Shown here: positions 7,875-15,794 of the stretch, in pieces
How the letters are laid out: the number at the start of each line of letters is the position of its first letter
Position numbering within the stretch: position 1 is the first letter of the stretch
Assembly (NCBI GenBank): GCA_008933045.1
Contig: WBXJ01000004.1
Span: forward strand, 1-34,711
DNA: 34,711 nucleotides
Direction of reading: 5' to 3'
Source of the DNA: Verrucomicrobiota bacterium
GTDB taxonomy: Bacteria; Verrucomicrobiota; Verrucomicrobiia; Limisphaerales; SXQI01
Translations under genes and position numbers: made by a program
Notes under the pieces: generated by a model
Databases searched by the model: none
What the model saw: only the letters and a program-made list of their open reading frames with translations
What the model was told of the DNA's origin: nothing

Positions 7875-9175
7875 AGATTTGTCGACGTGTGAGCATCTCC
7901 GACAATATAGGGGGCAAATTCTGCGTGCAAATAGGGCGGGATGCGTGCTTTGAATCGGGCTTGTTGACCTTCAAAATCTTTCTCCACAACTTGGGCGACG
8001 CTATACAAGCGAGCCATCACATGGCCGGCTTGGTGTGGGATTTCTAAATCCAAAAACTCACGAACCGGCCGCAACGCAATGCCAAGCTCGCCCATCAGCA
8101 ACTCGAGACCCTCGCCCGTCTTGGCGGAGATGGGGACGCCCTGCGGATATTGTTCCAGAAAACGGGCCAGCAATCCTTCCTGATTATGCTTATCAACTTT
8201 GTTAAAGACCATCAAGGTGGGCTTGCTAGCGGCACCTAACTCCTGCAACACCGTGTTGACCGCGAGGATTTGTTCATCCGCATGCGGGTGGCTGACATCA
8301 ACCACATGCACAAGAATATCGGCTTGAATCACCTCCTCAAGCGTCGCCTTGAAGGCCTCCACTAATCCATGGGGCAACTTGCGAATGAATCCTACCGTGT
8401 CTGAGAGCAGGACGTTTTGGTTTGTAGGCAATCGTAACCGGCGCGTGGTCGGGTCAAGTGTCGCGAAAAGTTTGTCTTCAGCGAGCACGGTCGCACCTGT
8501 CAGCGTGTTTAAAAGAGTAGATTTACCCGCATTCGTATAACCCACGATCGAAGCCATGGGCCATTGGTTGCGTTGCCTGCCCGCACGCTGAGTGGTTCGC
8601 TGCTTTCGCACGATCTCCAACTCGCTCCGCAATCGTTCTATACGCTCCTGAACCTTGCGACGGTCTGCCTCCAGTTGAGTCTCCCCTTCACCGCCCCGCA
8701 TTCCGATACCGCCCTTTTGGCGCGATAAATGCGTCCAATACCGTGTCAGGCGAGGAAGCAGGTGTTCCAGTTGCGCCAATTCGACCTGCAACCGACCCTC
8801 ACGCGTCCGCGCACGTTGTGCAAAAATATCGAGAATCAGTTGGGTGCGATCCAATATCTTGCATTCAAAAAGCTTTTCCAAATTGCGTCCCTGCGCGGCA
8901 GAAAGGTCATCGTCAAAGATAACCGTATCAACCAAATCCTCCTTGCACCGACGCGCCAACTCCTCCGCCTTGCCGGGCCCGATGTAAGTTGCAGCGGTTG
9001 GTTTTTCGATTTTTTGCGTCGCCACGCCAACCACATCACCTCCGGCGGTGACGGCTAACTCCGACAATTCCTCCAGAGAATCATGAAGATCCCAGTGGGA
9101 ACGGGATTTAAGCTCGGCCCCGATGAGAAATACCCGTTCGGTTTTTCGGCGAGCAGTTTCGATTAGTGATTTCAA
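7871..9175 (-). CDS. hflX: GTPase HflX
   Basis: This 434-aa protein is the ribosome-associated GTPase HflX, which splits or rescues stalled 70S ribosomes under stress. The N-terminal HflX domain includes Ala-Thr-Tyr-Ile-Gly-Pro-Gly-Lys (62-69). A glycine-rich linker (Gly-Gly-Ile-Gly-Met-Arg-Gly-Gly-Glu-Gly-Glu-Thr, 155-166) precedes a coiled coil. The G domain shows the P-loop Gly-Tyr-Thr-Asn-Ala-Gly-Lys-Ser-Thr (212-220), Asp-Thr-Val-Gly-Phe (259-263), Asn-Lys-Val-Asp (325-328) and Ser-Ala-Lys (350-352). No ATG lies between the upstream in-frame stop and the conserved region, so the start appears to be TTG at 9175. The stop overlaps the glycosylase start by four bases. Confidence 0.96.
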   Translation of the reverse strand: MKSLIETARRKTERVFLIGAELKSRSHWDLHDSLEELSELAVTAGGDVVGVATQKIEKPTAATYIGPGKAEELARRCKEDLVDTVIFDDDLSAAQGRNLEKLFECKILDRTQLILDIFAQRARTREGRLQVELAQLEHLLPRLTRYWTHLSRQKGGIGMRGGEGETQLEADRRKVQERIERLRSELEIVRKQRTTQRAGRQRNQWPMASIVGYTNAGKSTLLNTLTGATVLAEDKLFATLDPTTRRLRLPTNQNVLLSDTVGFIRKLPHGLVEAFKATLEEVIQADILVHVVDVSHPHADEQILAVNTVLQELGAASKPTLMVFNKVDKHNQEGLLARFLEQYPQGVPISAKTGEGLELLMGELGIALRPVREFLDLEIPHQAGHVMARLYSVAQVVEKDFEGQQARFKARIPPYLHAEFAPYIVGDAHTSTNL

Positions 9176-9223
9176 TTGGGTAAAATGACTATGAACCTAC
9201 GGTAACCAAACGCAATCATTGCC

Positions 9224-9718
9224 TCAGCCTGGTTGTTGTGCTTTAAGAAAACCTACTTGAAACCACGTCGCCATATTGATGGCCCATGTCAGCTCGATGG
9301 TAGCCTCACTAAGCTGAACACCCGTCATCAATTCGATATCAGCGGGACAGCCTAAACGCATCCAACTCCCAACGCGGACATCATTCAGAATTTGCAGCAT
9401 GATTTCCAACTGATCAGGCGTGAGTAAAAGCCGCACCCCTCGAGGATCCTCGGCCCAACTGTCCTCATTTCTTAGAATGTTTTTGAGCTCAAGTCGGATC
9501 TGTTGGCGGGCTTGAGTTAAGGCCTCCGCCAATAATTGTTCCTCACCATCCGGAAGGATATTGAGGGCGGTTGATCGTTCGCCTTGATAGCTGTCAGTCG
9601 TCACCGGATATCGCTGGAGCAACTCTAATAAGATCCGTCGCGCTTTTTTTCCAATGAGAAATGTGCAGCCGTCGTGGTTACGACTTAGCAGCTTCATACC
9701 TAATCCATCCTTAGACAT
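9224..9718 (-). CDS. DUF2017-like protein next to ClpS
   Basis: This 164-aa protein is probably cytoplasmic and mostly helical, with no signal peptide or membrane segment. Its C-terminal half, with Pro-Asp-Gln-Leu-Glu-Ile-Met-Leu-Gln-Ile-Leu-Asn-Asp-Val-Arg (about 112-126), resembles DUF2017, a family of unknown function usually encoded beside clpS. That neighbourhood is the main support: it overlaps the clpS stop by eight bases and is surely cotranslated. The start ATG at 9718 gives a short N-terminal extension; Met at 9696 is an alternative. A role linked to the N-degron adaptor or Clp protease is inferred from context only. Confidence 0.6.
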   Translation of the reverse strand: MSKDGLGMKLLSRNHDGCTFLIGKKARRILLELLQRYPVTTDSYQGERSTALNILPDGEEQLLAEALTQARQQIRLELKNILRNEDSWAEDPRGVRLLLTPDQLEIMLQILNDVRVGSWMRLGCPADIELMTGVQLSEATIELTWAINMATWFQVGFLKAQQPG

Positions 9719-10016
9719 CAGCTTTTTCTAAGGTGGCGTGGAGAGCATACTTTTGCAGGGTGTGTGCGTAATGCTCCGCCTTCTCCAAACATTCACAAGC
9801 CACCACGCTTCGCCCCTGATGATGCACTTCCAGCATGTGCTGCTTCGCCTTGGCTTGATCCCAACCAAACACCCGTTGGAAGACATGGGTGACATACTCC
9901 ATCAGGTTGATGGGGTCGTTCCAACAAATCACCAAAAAACTCGGATCAAAATCCGTTTGGTTTTTTGACTGCGCATCAACCTTCGGTGTTGATTTGGTTT
10001 TTGTTGTGGCCACCAC
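9711..10016 (-). CDS. clpS: ATP-dependent Clp protease adaptor ClpS
   Basis: This 101-aa protein is the N-degron adaptor that delivers proteins with bulky hydrophobic N-terminal residues to the ClpAP (or equivalent Clp) protease. After a flexible Lys/Thr-rich N-terminus (about 1-25) the core has Asn-Asp-Pro-Ile-Asn-Leu-Met (33-39), which forms the N-end pocket, and the helix motif Met-Leu-Glu-Val-His-His-Gln-Gly-Arg-Ser (61-70), with a conserved pocket histidine. Length is typical. The start is GTG at 10016, with a second GTG as next codon. It leads a two-gene unit with the DUF2017-like gene; no clpA is nearby. The terminator at 10083-10116 isolates it from the gene upstream. Confidence 0.93.
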   Translation of the reverse strand: MVATTKTKSTPKVDAQSKNQTDFDPSFLVICWNDPINLMEYVTHVFQRVFGWDQAKAKQHMLEVHHQGRSVVACECLEKAEHYAHTLQKYALHATLEKADV

Positions 10017-10082
10017 GCGGATACCCTACGAAAGAAATCCCATCATTTCAAGCCATCGAAGCGGTTGACCTTGCTTGCGCTC

Positions 10083-10116
10083 AAAAAAAACCCGCACGAC
10101 CTGATGGACGTGCGGG
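10083..10116 (-). terminator. Rho-independent terminator of the ThuA-DUF1080 gene
   Basis: Read on the minus strand, an 8-bp perfect GC-rich stem (10116-10109 with 10098-10091, loop of ten bases) is followed at once by eight T (10090-10083). It lies 22 bases after the stop of the ThuA-DUF1080 gene and before clpS, so it ends that transcript. Confidence 0.9.
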
Positions 10117-10137
10117 GCGATACTTTTCAATAATTAT

Positions 10138-11487
10138 CTACTTCAACGGAAGGATCCGCATGTTTCTGAAAGCTACGGAACCATGATCACCTTGCAGAAA
10201 GAACGGGCCCGGCTCATTGATATTATCGTCCAACTGACTGCCGGTGGGCTTCGGAACATCCGCATCCGCATGCACCTTCACGCCATTCAGAAACACGGTC
10301 ACCTTCTGACCCCGCATCGTGACTTCCGCATGCTGCCACTCACCCGCTTTGCGAGAAACAAAGAGGGTGGGAGGTGCCGTGTTGTAGATACCACCGTTAC
10401 CGCCCATGGCAGGTTTACCGGAGCTATAGTCGTCATAAATCTGAATCTCATGACGTCCGCGCAGGTAGAAACCGCTGTTTGCACCTTTGGGCACACGATA
10501 TTCGTAACGAACTTTGAAATCGCGGAACTTTTCATCACCCACCAAGTCCGTGCCATGTTGACCCTCCGCCACTGTGTTCACGAGGATCCCATCCTGAACG
10601 CTCCAACTTGGAGTGCCATCCGCCCGGCGCAGATGCCATCCGCTTAAGTTCTGACCGTTGAACATCGATTTCCAGCCCGCAGCCTTTTCCTCCGCGCTCA
10701 GGCCTGACGGAGTGCTCGTTGGGGCACCCCCCGCCGGCACCAAACCCAACGCCCATTGAATGCCTCCGAGAATGTGCTTTTGATAAGCTTCGCTAGTCCA
10801 AACATCTTCGCGGTGCCCAAGCGAGGTGTAGAACAATCGGCCCTTGCCAATGTTTTTGCTCCACGAGATAGGATAATCACCGGGTTGGCCAGTGTTCGGG
10901 TGCTTATCCAGAGTGAGCAGGCCATGAACCTGATCCCGTTGGAAGCTTTTCATGATATAAATCTCGTCATGCACAGAAAACTTCGGGCCTAAATGCGCGG
11001 TTGCGGGGTGATCAGCCTGGTCATTATTGCAATTCACTGTGGCTTGCGCACCGTGAGTCAAAAATTCGCCACCCAACATGTCAATGTAGGGCTTAAAACC
11101 GTGGAAGGTATCGCTGGCCGCGTGCATTCCCACAAAAGCATGCCCCGCCTCCACATAATCAATCAGGGCCTTGGGTTCCGGCAGTGGCAGATCCCCCGTG
11201 GTATTTGCAAAGATTACACCATCATAATTCTTAAGCGATTCAGCCGTCATCTTGGCCTTCACATCCTCGCTCCCCTTCCCATCAGCGCCCCCTCGGACAA
11301 AATCAACCGTCCATAAACCCGTCTGTTCCCCCATGCTTTCCAGCACACGCTCTGCCGTGCCAATCGAGCTGTGACGGAAGCCTTGGGTGGCAGTCACCAC
11401 TAATAATTTTTTTGGAGCGGCCCACGCTGGGACGACCGCAGCCATAGAGAGTGCCAAGACCAGCGCGGCACGGTAGAGAGGTTTCAT
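10138..11487 (-). CDS. Secreted ThuA-DUF1080 fusion protein
   Basis: This 449-aa protein is predicted to be exported. A signal peptide with Lys-Pro-Leu-Tyr-Arg and a hydrophobic core ends at Ala-Trp-Ala near residue 23. The ThuA domain (about 25-245), a glutamine-amidotransferase-like fold found in trehalose/sugar utilisation contexts, includes Ala-Thr-Gln-Gly-Phe-Arg-His and a Phe-Val-Gly-Met-His-Ala-Ala-Ser-Asp segment. DUF1080 (about 265-449), a concanavalin-like domain annotated as 3-keto-disaccharide hydrolase, has Leu-Ser-Gly-Trp-His and Asn-Ser-Gly-Phe-Tyr-Leu-Arg-Gly. The start at 11487 is chosen because it gives a standard signal peptide; in-frame Met codons at 11502 and 11520 are alternatives. 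The gene has its own strong terminator and is divergent from the MFS gene. Confidence 0.9.
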   Translation of the reverse strand: MKPLYRAALVLALSMAAVVPAWAAPKKLLVVTATQGFRHSSIGTAERVLESMGEQTGLWTVDFVRGGADGKGSEDVKAKMTAESLKNYDGVIFANTTGDLPLPEPKALIDYVEAGHAFVGMHAASDTFHGFKPYIDMLGGEFLTHGAQATVNCNNDQADHPATAHLGPKFSVHDEIYIMKSFQRDQVHGLLTLDKHPNTGQPGDYPISWSKNIGKGRLFYTSLGHREDVWTSEAYQKHILGGIQWALGLVPAGGAPTSTPSGLSAEEKAAGWKSMFNGQNLSGWHLRRADGTPSWSVQDGILVNTVAEGQHGTDLVGDEKFRDFKVRYEYRVPKGANSGFYLRGRHEIQIYDDYSSGKPAMGGNGGIYNTAPPTLFVSRKAGEWQHAEVTMRGQKVTVFLNGVKVHADADVPKPTGSQLDDNINEPGPFFLQGDHGSVAFRNMRILPLK

Positions 11488-11961
11488 ACAAGTTTTGTTC
11501 ATAATTGGGTTCAGACACACAGCCTAAGCTAAAGGTTCACTCGGATCCAATGATAAGACGCGGTGGAATCGAGAGAATTCAATAAACGAAAAAACTTACT
11601 AATCGCAAGCCGAAAACCTACCTCGGATTTCACGGGCATGGCTAATTCATGAGAGGATTTTTAGTGGAGGACGGTTGATCAATACCCAGTTAATGGCTCG
11701 CGTGGAAGTTTTGGTGGATTTGGTTTTGCTAATCGAACAAACATGAATGAATGCCGCCCGTCTGCCGAAAGCGATTCGTGAGGCATTTCAACGTAGGAAG
11801 ACGCACGGGATTCCTCCTGCACTCGCCCTGCCTCCAGCCTCATGATCTGGGGGATTTTCTGCTTCGCGAACCGTTGTGCCCAAGCTCTAGTGATTCGGAA
11901 TCGATTGCGTTGGGATTGTATTTGATGCTGCTTTGCGGTTTCAATAGCCTTCGCCCTATCC
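11488..11961. other. Divergent intergenic region, no gene supported
   Basis: About 470 bases between the ThuA-DUF1080 gene (minus) and the MFS gene (plus). Short open frames on both strands have no recognisable motif and partly run into the MFS gene. Both promoters should lie here, but no convincing -35/-10 pair or operator repeat could be picked out. Confidence 0.5.
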
Positions 11962-13326
11962 ATGGACCATTCTTGCGACGAACTTTCCCGAGCTGAGCAA
12001 ATTGCTACAATGCGAAAGGTCACTTGGCGGCTCATCCCATTGTTGTCCTGTTGTTACTTGATCGCTTATGTGGACCGGATCAATGTCGGATTCGCGAAGC
12101 TTCATTTGCACGCTGCGCTCGGGGTAGATTCCAGAATCTACGATAGTGTTTTTGGTCTGGGAGCAGGTATCTTTTTTATTGGTTACTTGTTTTTCGAAGT
12201 GCCAAGCAATTTGATTCTGGAACGAGTCGGAGCCCGTTTTTGGTTCGCTCGCATCATGATTGTTTGGGGCATTGTTTCCATGGCTTTCATGTTCCTCAAG
12301 GGCGTAACTATGTTTTATAGTTTGCGGTTTTTGCTGGGGGCTGCCGAGGCCGGTTTCGCGCCGGGGGTGTTGTTGTATCTCACTTATTGGTATCCGGCTA
12401 AGGAGCGAGCGCAGATCATCGCATTGGTCGCCATGGGAGGCGTGGCGGCAGGGGTGGTGAGTTCTCCGATCTCCGGTGCCTTACTCAATTTGGATGGCCT
12501 TCTGGGATTGGAGGGTTGGCAATGGCTCTTTTTTGTCGAAGCGTTACCGGCCATTTTGATGGGGTTCGTGGTCCTGGCTGTCCTGCCGGATCGTCCGCAA
12601 GACGCTCGTTGGCTTTCCGAACGGGAGAAGCGTTGGGTTCAATCGCGGGTGGATGCCGAGGTGAGACCTAACAGCGTGGGTCAGGGTGCGAGTTTATTGG
12701 CGATTTTTTCGAACGGCGGCGTCTGGATGTTTTGTGCTATTTATTTCCTCATGAACATGGGGGGATATGGCTACGAAATGTGGCTGCCGAGTATCGTAAA
12801 AAGCTTGTCTGGAAAGGGCGATGTGACGGTGGGGTTTATCAATGCGATCCCCTATTTTGCCGCTGGCGTCGCGATGTATTGGGTTGGCAGAAATTCAGAT
12901 AGGACCGGCGAAACCCGCTGGCACATCGCGATCGCAGCTCTCCTCGCGGCCTTGGGTTTCTTGGTCGCGGCCACGGTGGCTAATCCCTACATCGCCATGG
13001 CAGGTCTAACCCTAGCCTTCGCCGGCATGAAATCGACTATCGCGCCGTTTTGGGCGGTGACCACCACGTTCATGTCGGGCGCGGCGGCCGCCGGCGGCAT
13101 CGCATTTATTAACTCGGTCGGAAATCTTGGCGGCTTTTTCGGCCCCTCCCTTGTCGGCTTTGCGAAGGATCACTCAAAGGACGGCAATTTTGCGGCCTTG
13201 TTGATGCTAGGTGGGGCACTCGTGTTGATGGGGGTCCTCGCTCTGATCACGTTCAAGACCCAAAGCCCCTTCCTTCGAAGGATGGCACAAGGGAAGGCCC
13301 CAATCTTTGGTGTCAAGGCGGAGTAG
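11962..13326 (+). CDS. MFS transporter, ACS (anion:cation symporter)-like
   Basis: This 454-aa integral membrane protein has about 12 hydrophobic segments. The first has the ACS-family pattern Arg-Leu-Ile-Pro near 24, followed by Ala-Tyr-Val-Asp-Arg-Ile-Asn-Val-Gly-Phe-Ala (about 36-46), which closely matches tartrate/glucarate/hexuronate-type symporters. A conserved Arg-Phe-Leu-Leu-Gly-Ala-Ala-Glu-Ala-Gly-Phe-Ala-Pro-Gly segment (about 123-136) also fits. It probably imports a small organic anion with protons or sodium; the substrate is not determined. The start at 11962 gives a 20-residue cytoplasmic N-terminus; Met at 12010 is a shorter alternative. It is a stand-alone gene, divergent from ThuA-DUF1080 and convergent with glnS. 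Confidence 0.9.
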   Translation: MDHSCDELSRAEQIATMRKVTWRLIPLLSCCYLIAYVDRINVGFAKLHLHAALGVDSRIYDSVFGLGAGIFFIGYLFFEVPSNLILERVGARFWFARIMIVWGIVSMAFMFLKGVTMFYSLRFLLGAAEAGFAPGVLLYLTYWYPAKERAQIIALVAMGGVAAGVVSSPISGALLNLDGLLGLEGWQWLFFVEALPAILMGFVVLAVLPDRPQDARWLSEREKRWVQSRVDAEVRPNSVGQGASLLAIFSNGGVWMFCAIYFLMNMGGYGYEMWLPSIVKSLSGKGDVTVGFINAIPYFAAGVAMYWVGRNSDRTGETRWHIAIAALLAALGFLVAATVANPYIAMAGLTLAFAGMKSTIAPFWAVTTTFMSGAAAAGGIAFINSVGNLGGFFGPSLVGFAKDHSKDGNFAALLMLGGALVLMGVLALITFKTQSPFLRRMAQGKAPIFGVKAE

Positions 13327-13738
13327 ATTTCTCCCGGCAACCTACGCCGATTTTTTGGTGTCTGGTCGTTTGATCCAGCGGTTAGCCTGTGATCGATATG
13401 CCGCTGACAATATGCCAAGCGATTTTACAGCATGTGGTTTGCGCGACAACTACACCCGTGGCGAGTGGCAGCAACGCAAAGGCTGGCTGGAAACAGTGTC
13501 GCAATCCCTTGTGTTACTGCCGTTCTCGACGCCCCGCAAACAGCACTGTTACTGAAACTAGAAAAAGCGCACCAATCGGACTTTTCATTCGCTTGAACCA
13601 TGGGAATAAAACCGCTTCAAACGTCAGTGACGCAAAGGGTTCTACGGCTTTGCTGCTCCGAGAGTTTGAGGAGCTAACTCGCGTGCTTCTAGTGTTGGAT
13701 TCCTCGCATCCAAGCTGCAAAACAGATGCTCATGTCTT
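13327..13738. other. Convergent intergenic region, nothing recognised
   Basis: About 410 bases between the ends of the MFS gene and glnS. Short overlapping open frames on the plus strand show no known motif, no ribosome binding site and no plausible start context. No clear terminator hairpin with T-tract was seen on either strand. It could be a decayed gene, but nothing identifies it. Confidence 0.45.
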
Positions 13739-15454
13739 TTAATGGGAGGGCCCTCCTGCTTTTACCCAAGAATCTTTGAGCGTTACAGTGCGGTTGAAGA
13801 CGGGTCGTTCGGGCTTGGAGTCTTTCGGATCAACCTGGAAATAGCCGATTCGTTCAAATTGGTAACTCTTATCCGGGCTCGCTTGGGCTAGGCTAGGTTC
13901 GAGTTTTGCGTTCGTAATGGTTTCCAGCGAGTGAGGATTAAGAAACGTCTTAAAATCCCGGCCTTCCGAGTCACCATCGGGTGATTCGACGGTAAACAAC
14001 CGGTCATAAAGTCGAACCTCAGCCTCCAACGCATGGTCGGCGGAAACCCAATGGATGGTTCCCTTTATCTTGCGCCCCGACGTAATCCCCCCTGATTTTG
14101 AATCGAGATCCACACTGCATTTGAGTTCGATTACCGTTCCGTGCGCGTCTTTGATGACCTCCTCACATTTCAGAATGTAGGCGTAGCGCAACCGCACTTC
14201 ACCCCCAGGAATGAGCCGGAAGAATTTCTTCGATGGAACCTCCATGAAGTCGTCCTGCTCAATGAAGATCGTGCGTGAAAATGGCAACCGTCGCGTGCCG
14301 TCGCCTAGGTTCTCTGGATTGTTGATGGCCTCAAGTTGCTCGACCTGTCCCTCGGGGTAATTCAGGATTTCAACTTTCAAGGGTCGCAAAACGGCCAACG
14401 TGCGAAGTGCCCGCTTATTGAGATCCTCGCGTAAGGAGTATTCAAGCAACGCAATATCGGTCAGGCCATTATATTTCGTGACACCAATGCGCTTGCAGAA
14501 AGCACGAATCGCGCTCGGCGTAAATCCTCGGCGTCGGAGACCAGCCAAGGTCGGCATCCGTGGATCATCCCAGCCCGAAACCAGTCCTTCCTGCACGAGT
14601 TGCAGGAGCTTGCGTTTGCTCAACACGGTGTAGCTCAGGTTGAGGCGTGCAAATTCGATTTGCTGCGGATGCGCCGGCACAGGGAGCTGATTGAGAATCC
14701 AATCGTAAAGCGGTCGATGCACCTCAAATTCCAACGTGCAAATCGAGTGCGTAATCGTTTCCAGCGCATCGGAAAGGCAATGCGCGTAATCGTAGATCGG
14801 ATAAATACACCATTGATTGCCGGTGCGATGATGGAATGCGTGCCGAATGCGATACAGACCGGGATCACGCAAGTGTATGTTGGGTGAAGCCATGTCGATC
14901 TTCCCTCGCAGCGTACGGGCACCATCCGGAAATTCACCCGCTCGCATCCGTTGGAACAGGTCGAGATTCTCTTCCACAGTGCGGTTGCGCCACGGGCTGG
15001 GAGTCCCGGGAACTGTGGGAGTGCCACGGTCGCGTTTGAACTCCTCGGCACTTTGATCGCACACATAAGCATGGCCCGAACGGATTAGTTTGAGTCCAAA
15101 CTGATAAAGTTGTTCAAAATAATCCGAGGCGTAAAATTGATGCGCTCCCCAGTCAAAACCCAGCCATCGCACATCCTCTTGAATGGAATGCACATACTCG
15201 ATCTCCTCTCGAGTCGGGTTCGTATCGTCAAAACGCAGATGGCACCGGCCCCCTGAATGTTCAGCGGCAATGCCAAAATTGAGGCAGATCGATTTGGCAT
15301 GCCCAATATGCAGATAGCCGTTGGGTTCGGGCGGGAACCGTGTGATGACGTTACTCTCATTCTTACCAGAGAGAATATCAGCAGCCACGATTTCGCGAAT
15401 GAAGTCTGAAGCGACGGCTTCAACTTGCTCGGATGGATTCGGTTCTGTGGACAT
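13739..15454 (-). CDS. glnS: Glutaminyl-tRNA synthetase
   Basis: This 571-aa class I aminoacyl-tRNA synthetase charges tRNA-Gln with glutamine. The HIGH region reads Pro-Pro-Glu-Pro-Asn-Gly-Tyr-Leu-His-Ile-Gly-His (41-52), the GlnRS form. The KMSKS equivalent is Val-Leu-Ser-Lys-Arg-Lys (about 277-282). The catalytic domain also has Arg-Phe-Asp-Asp-Thr-Asn-Pro. The C-terminal beta-barrel anticodon-binding domains follow and include Arg-Leu-Arg-Tyr-Ala-Tyr. Length fits bacterial GlnRS (about 550-580). The Pro-Pro-Glu-Pro-Asn-Gly-Tyr form distinguishes it from bacterial GluRS. Monocistronic, with an ankyrin pseudogene beginning beyond its start on the opposite strand. Confidence 0.97.
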   Translation of the reverse strand: MSTEPNPSEQVEAVASDFIREIVAADILSGKNESNVITRFPPEPNGYLHIGHAKSICLNFGIAAEHSGGRCHLRFDDTNPTREEIEYVHSIQEDVRWLGFDWGAHQFYASDYFEQLYQFGLKLIRSGHAYVCDQSAEEFKRDRGTPTVPGTPSPWRNRTVEENLDLFQRMRAGEFPDGARTLRGKIDMASPNIHLRDPGLYRIRHAFHHRTGNQWCIYPIYDYAHCLSDALETITHSICTLEFEVHRPLYDWILNQLPVPAHPQQIEFARLNLSYTVLSKRKLLQLVQEGLVSGWDDPRMPTLAGLRRRGFTPSAIRAFCKRIGVTKYNGLTDIALLEYSLREDLNKRALRTLAVLRPLKVEILNYPEGQVEQLEAINNPENLGDGTRRLPFSRTIFIEQDDFMEVPSKKFFRLIPGGEVRLRYAYILKCEEVIKDAHGTVIELKCSVDLDSKSGGITSGRKIKGTIHWVSADHALEAEVRLYDRLFTVESPDGDSEGRDFKTFLNPHSLETITNAKLEPSLAQASPDKSYQFERIGYFQVDPKDSKPERPVFNRTVTLKDSWVKAGGPSH

Positions 15455-15580
15455 ACATCAAAGAAAACTAGAATGCGGTGAACAACTGAAAAAACTCAAG
15501 TTTATCACGTCGATATGTCGTGTAGTTTTTGAACGGAGACTTCTTAAAATACAGGACCATGGGTTTTGTTCTGGGGTCTG

Positions 15581-15758
15581 GGCCATGACGAAGGTAAGTG
15601 TGGAACCAGAAAAACAATTGGAGATGGATCCTGTGGATGATCGTCGAGGGTTTAGCAGTGGGTGTTTTTTACCTTCCACGAAATCGATGGCCGCTTTTCC
15701 CACAATCATGCTCGCAGCGCGGGTTAAACCGATCGCAACGGCCGAAACCCAGACTTGA
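15581..15758 (+). pseudogene. Frameshifted 3' remnant of an ankyrin-repeat gene
   Basis: This stretch matches the 3' end of the intact ankyrin gene at 19474-20880. In the frame from 15598 it reads Val-Trp-Asn-Gln-Lys-Asn-Asn-Trp-Arg-Trp, against Val-Trp-Asn-Gln-Lys-Asn-Asn-Trp-Gly-Trp at residues 401-410 of the intact protein; bases 15601-15621 differ there at one of 21 positions. After Glu-Gly (15646-15651) one base is missing, and the match continues in the frame starting 15651 as Phe-Ser-Ser-Gly-Cys-Phe-Leu-Pro-Ser against Phe-Arg-Pro-Gly-Asn-Phe-Lys-Pro-Ser, then Met-Leu-Ala-Ala against Met-Leu-Ala-Cys, ending in TGA at 15756. Similarity may extend weakly upstream to about 15530. No start or upstream repeats remain, so this is a decayed tail, just 36 bases before a paralogous operon. 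Confidence 0.8.
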
Positions 15759-15780
15759 ACAACGAGAATTACGTAGTAAA

Positions 15781-15786
15781 AAGGAG
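15781..15786 (+). promoter_or_regulatory. Shine-Dalgarno of the DUF1592-type gene
   Basis: AAGGAG stands eight bases before the ATG at 15795. It fixes that start and is notable because most genes in this window lack a recognisable Shine-Dalgarno sequence. Confidence 0.8.
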
Positions 15787-15794
15787 CACAGCCA

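Noticed and set aside
11679..12035. 118-aa minus-strand open frame upstream of and overlapping the MFS gene
   Set aside because: No motif, no ribosome binding site, and overlap with a well-supported start region.
13389..13742. 117-aa plus-strand open frame in the MFS-glnS gap
   Set aside because: No recognisable domain; it runs just to the glnS stop, and its content looks random. It could be a decayed gene, but this cannot be supported.
13745..13756. 12-base perfect palindrome near the glnS stop
   Set aside because: It lies inside the final glnS codons with no loop and no T-tract, and looks incidental.
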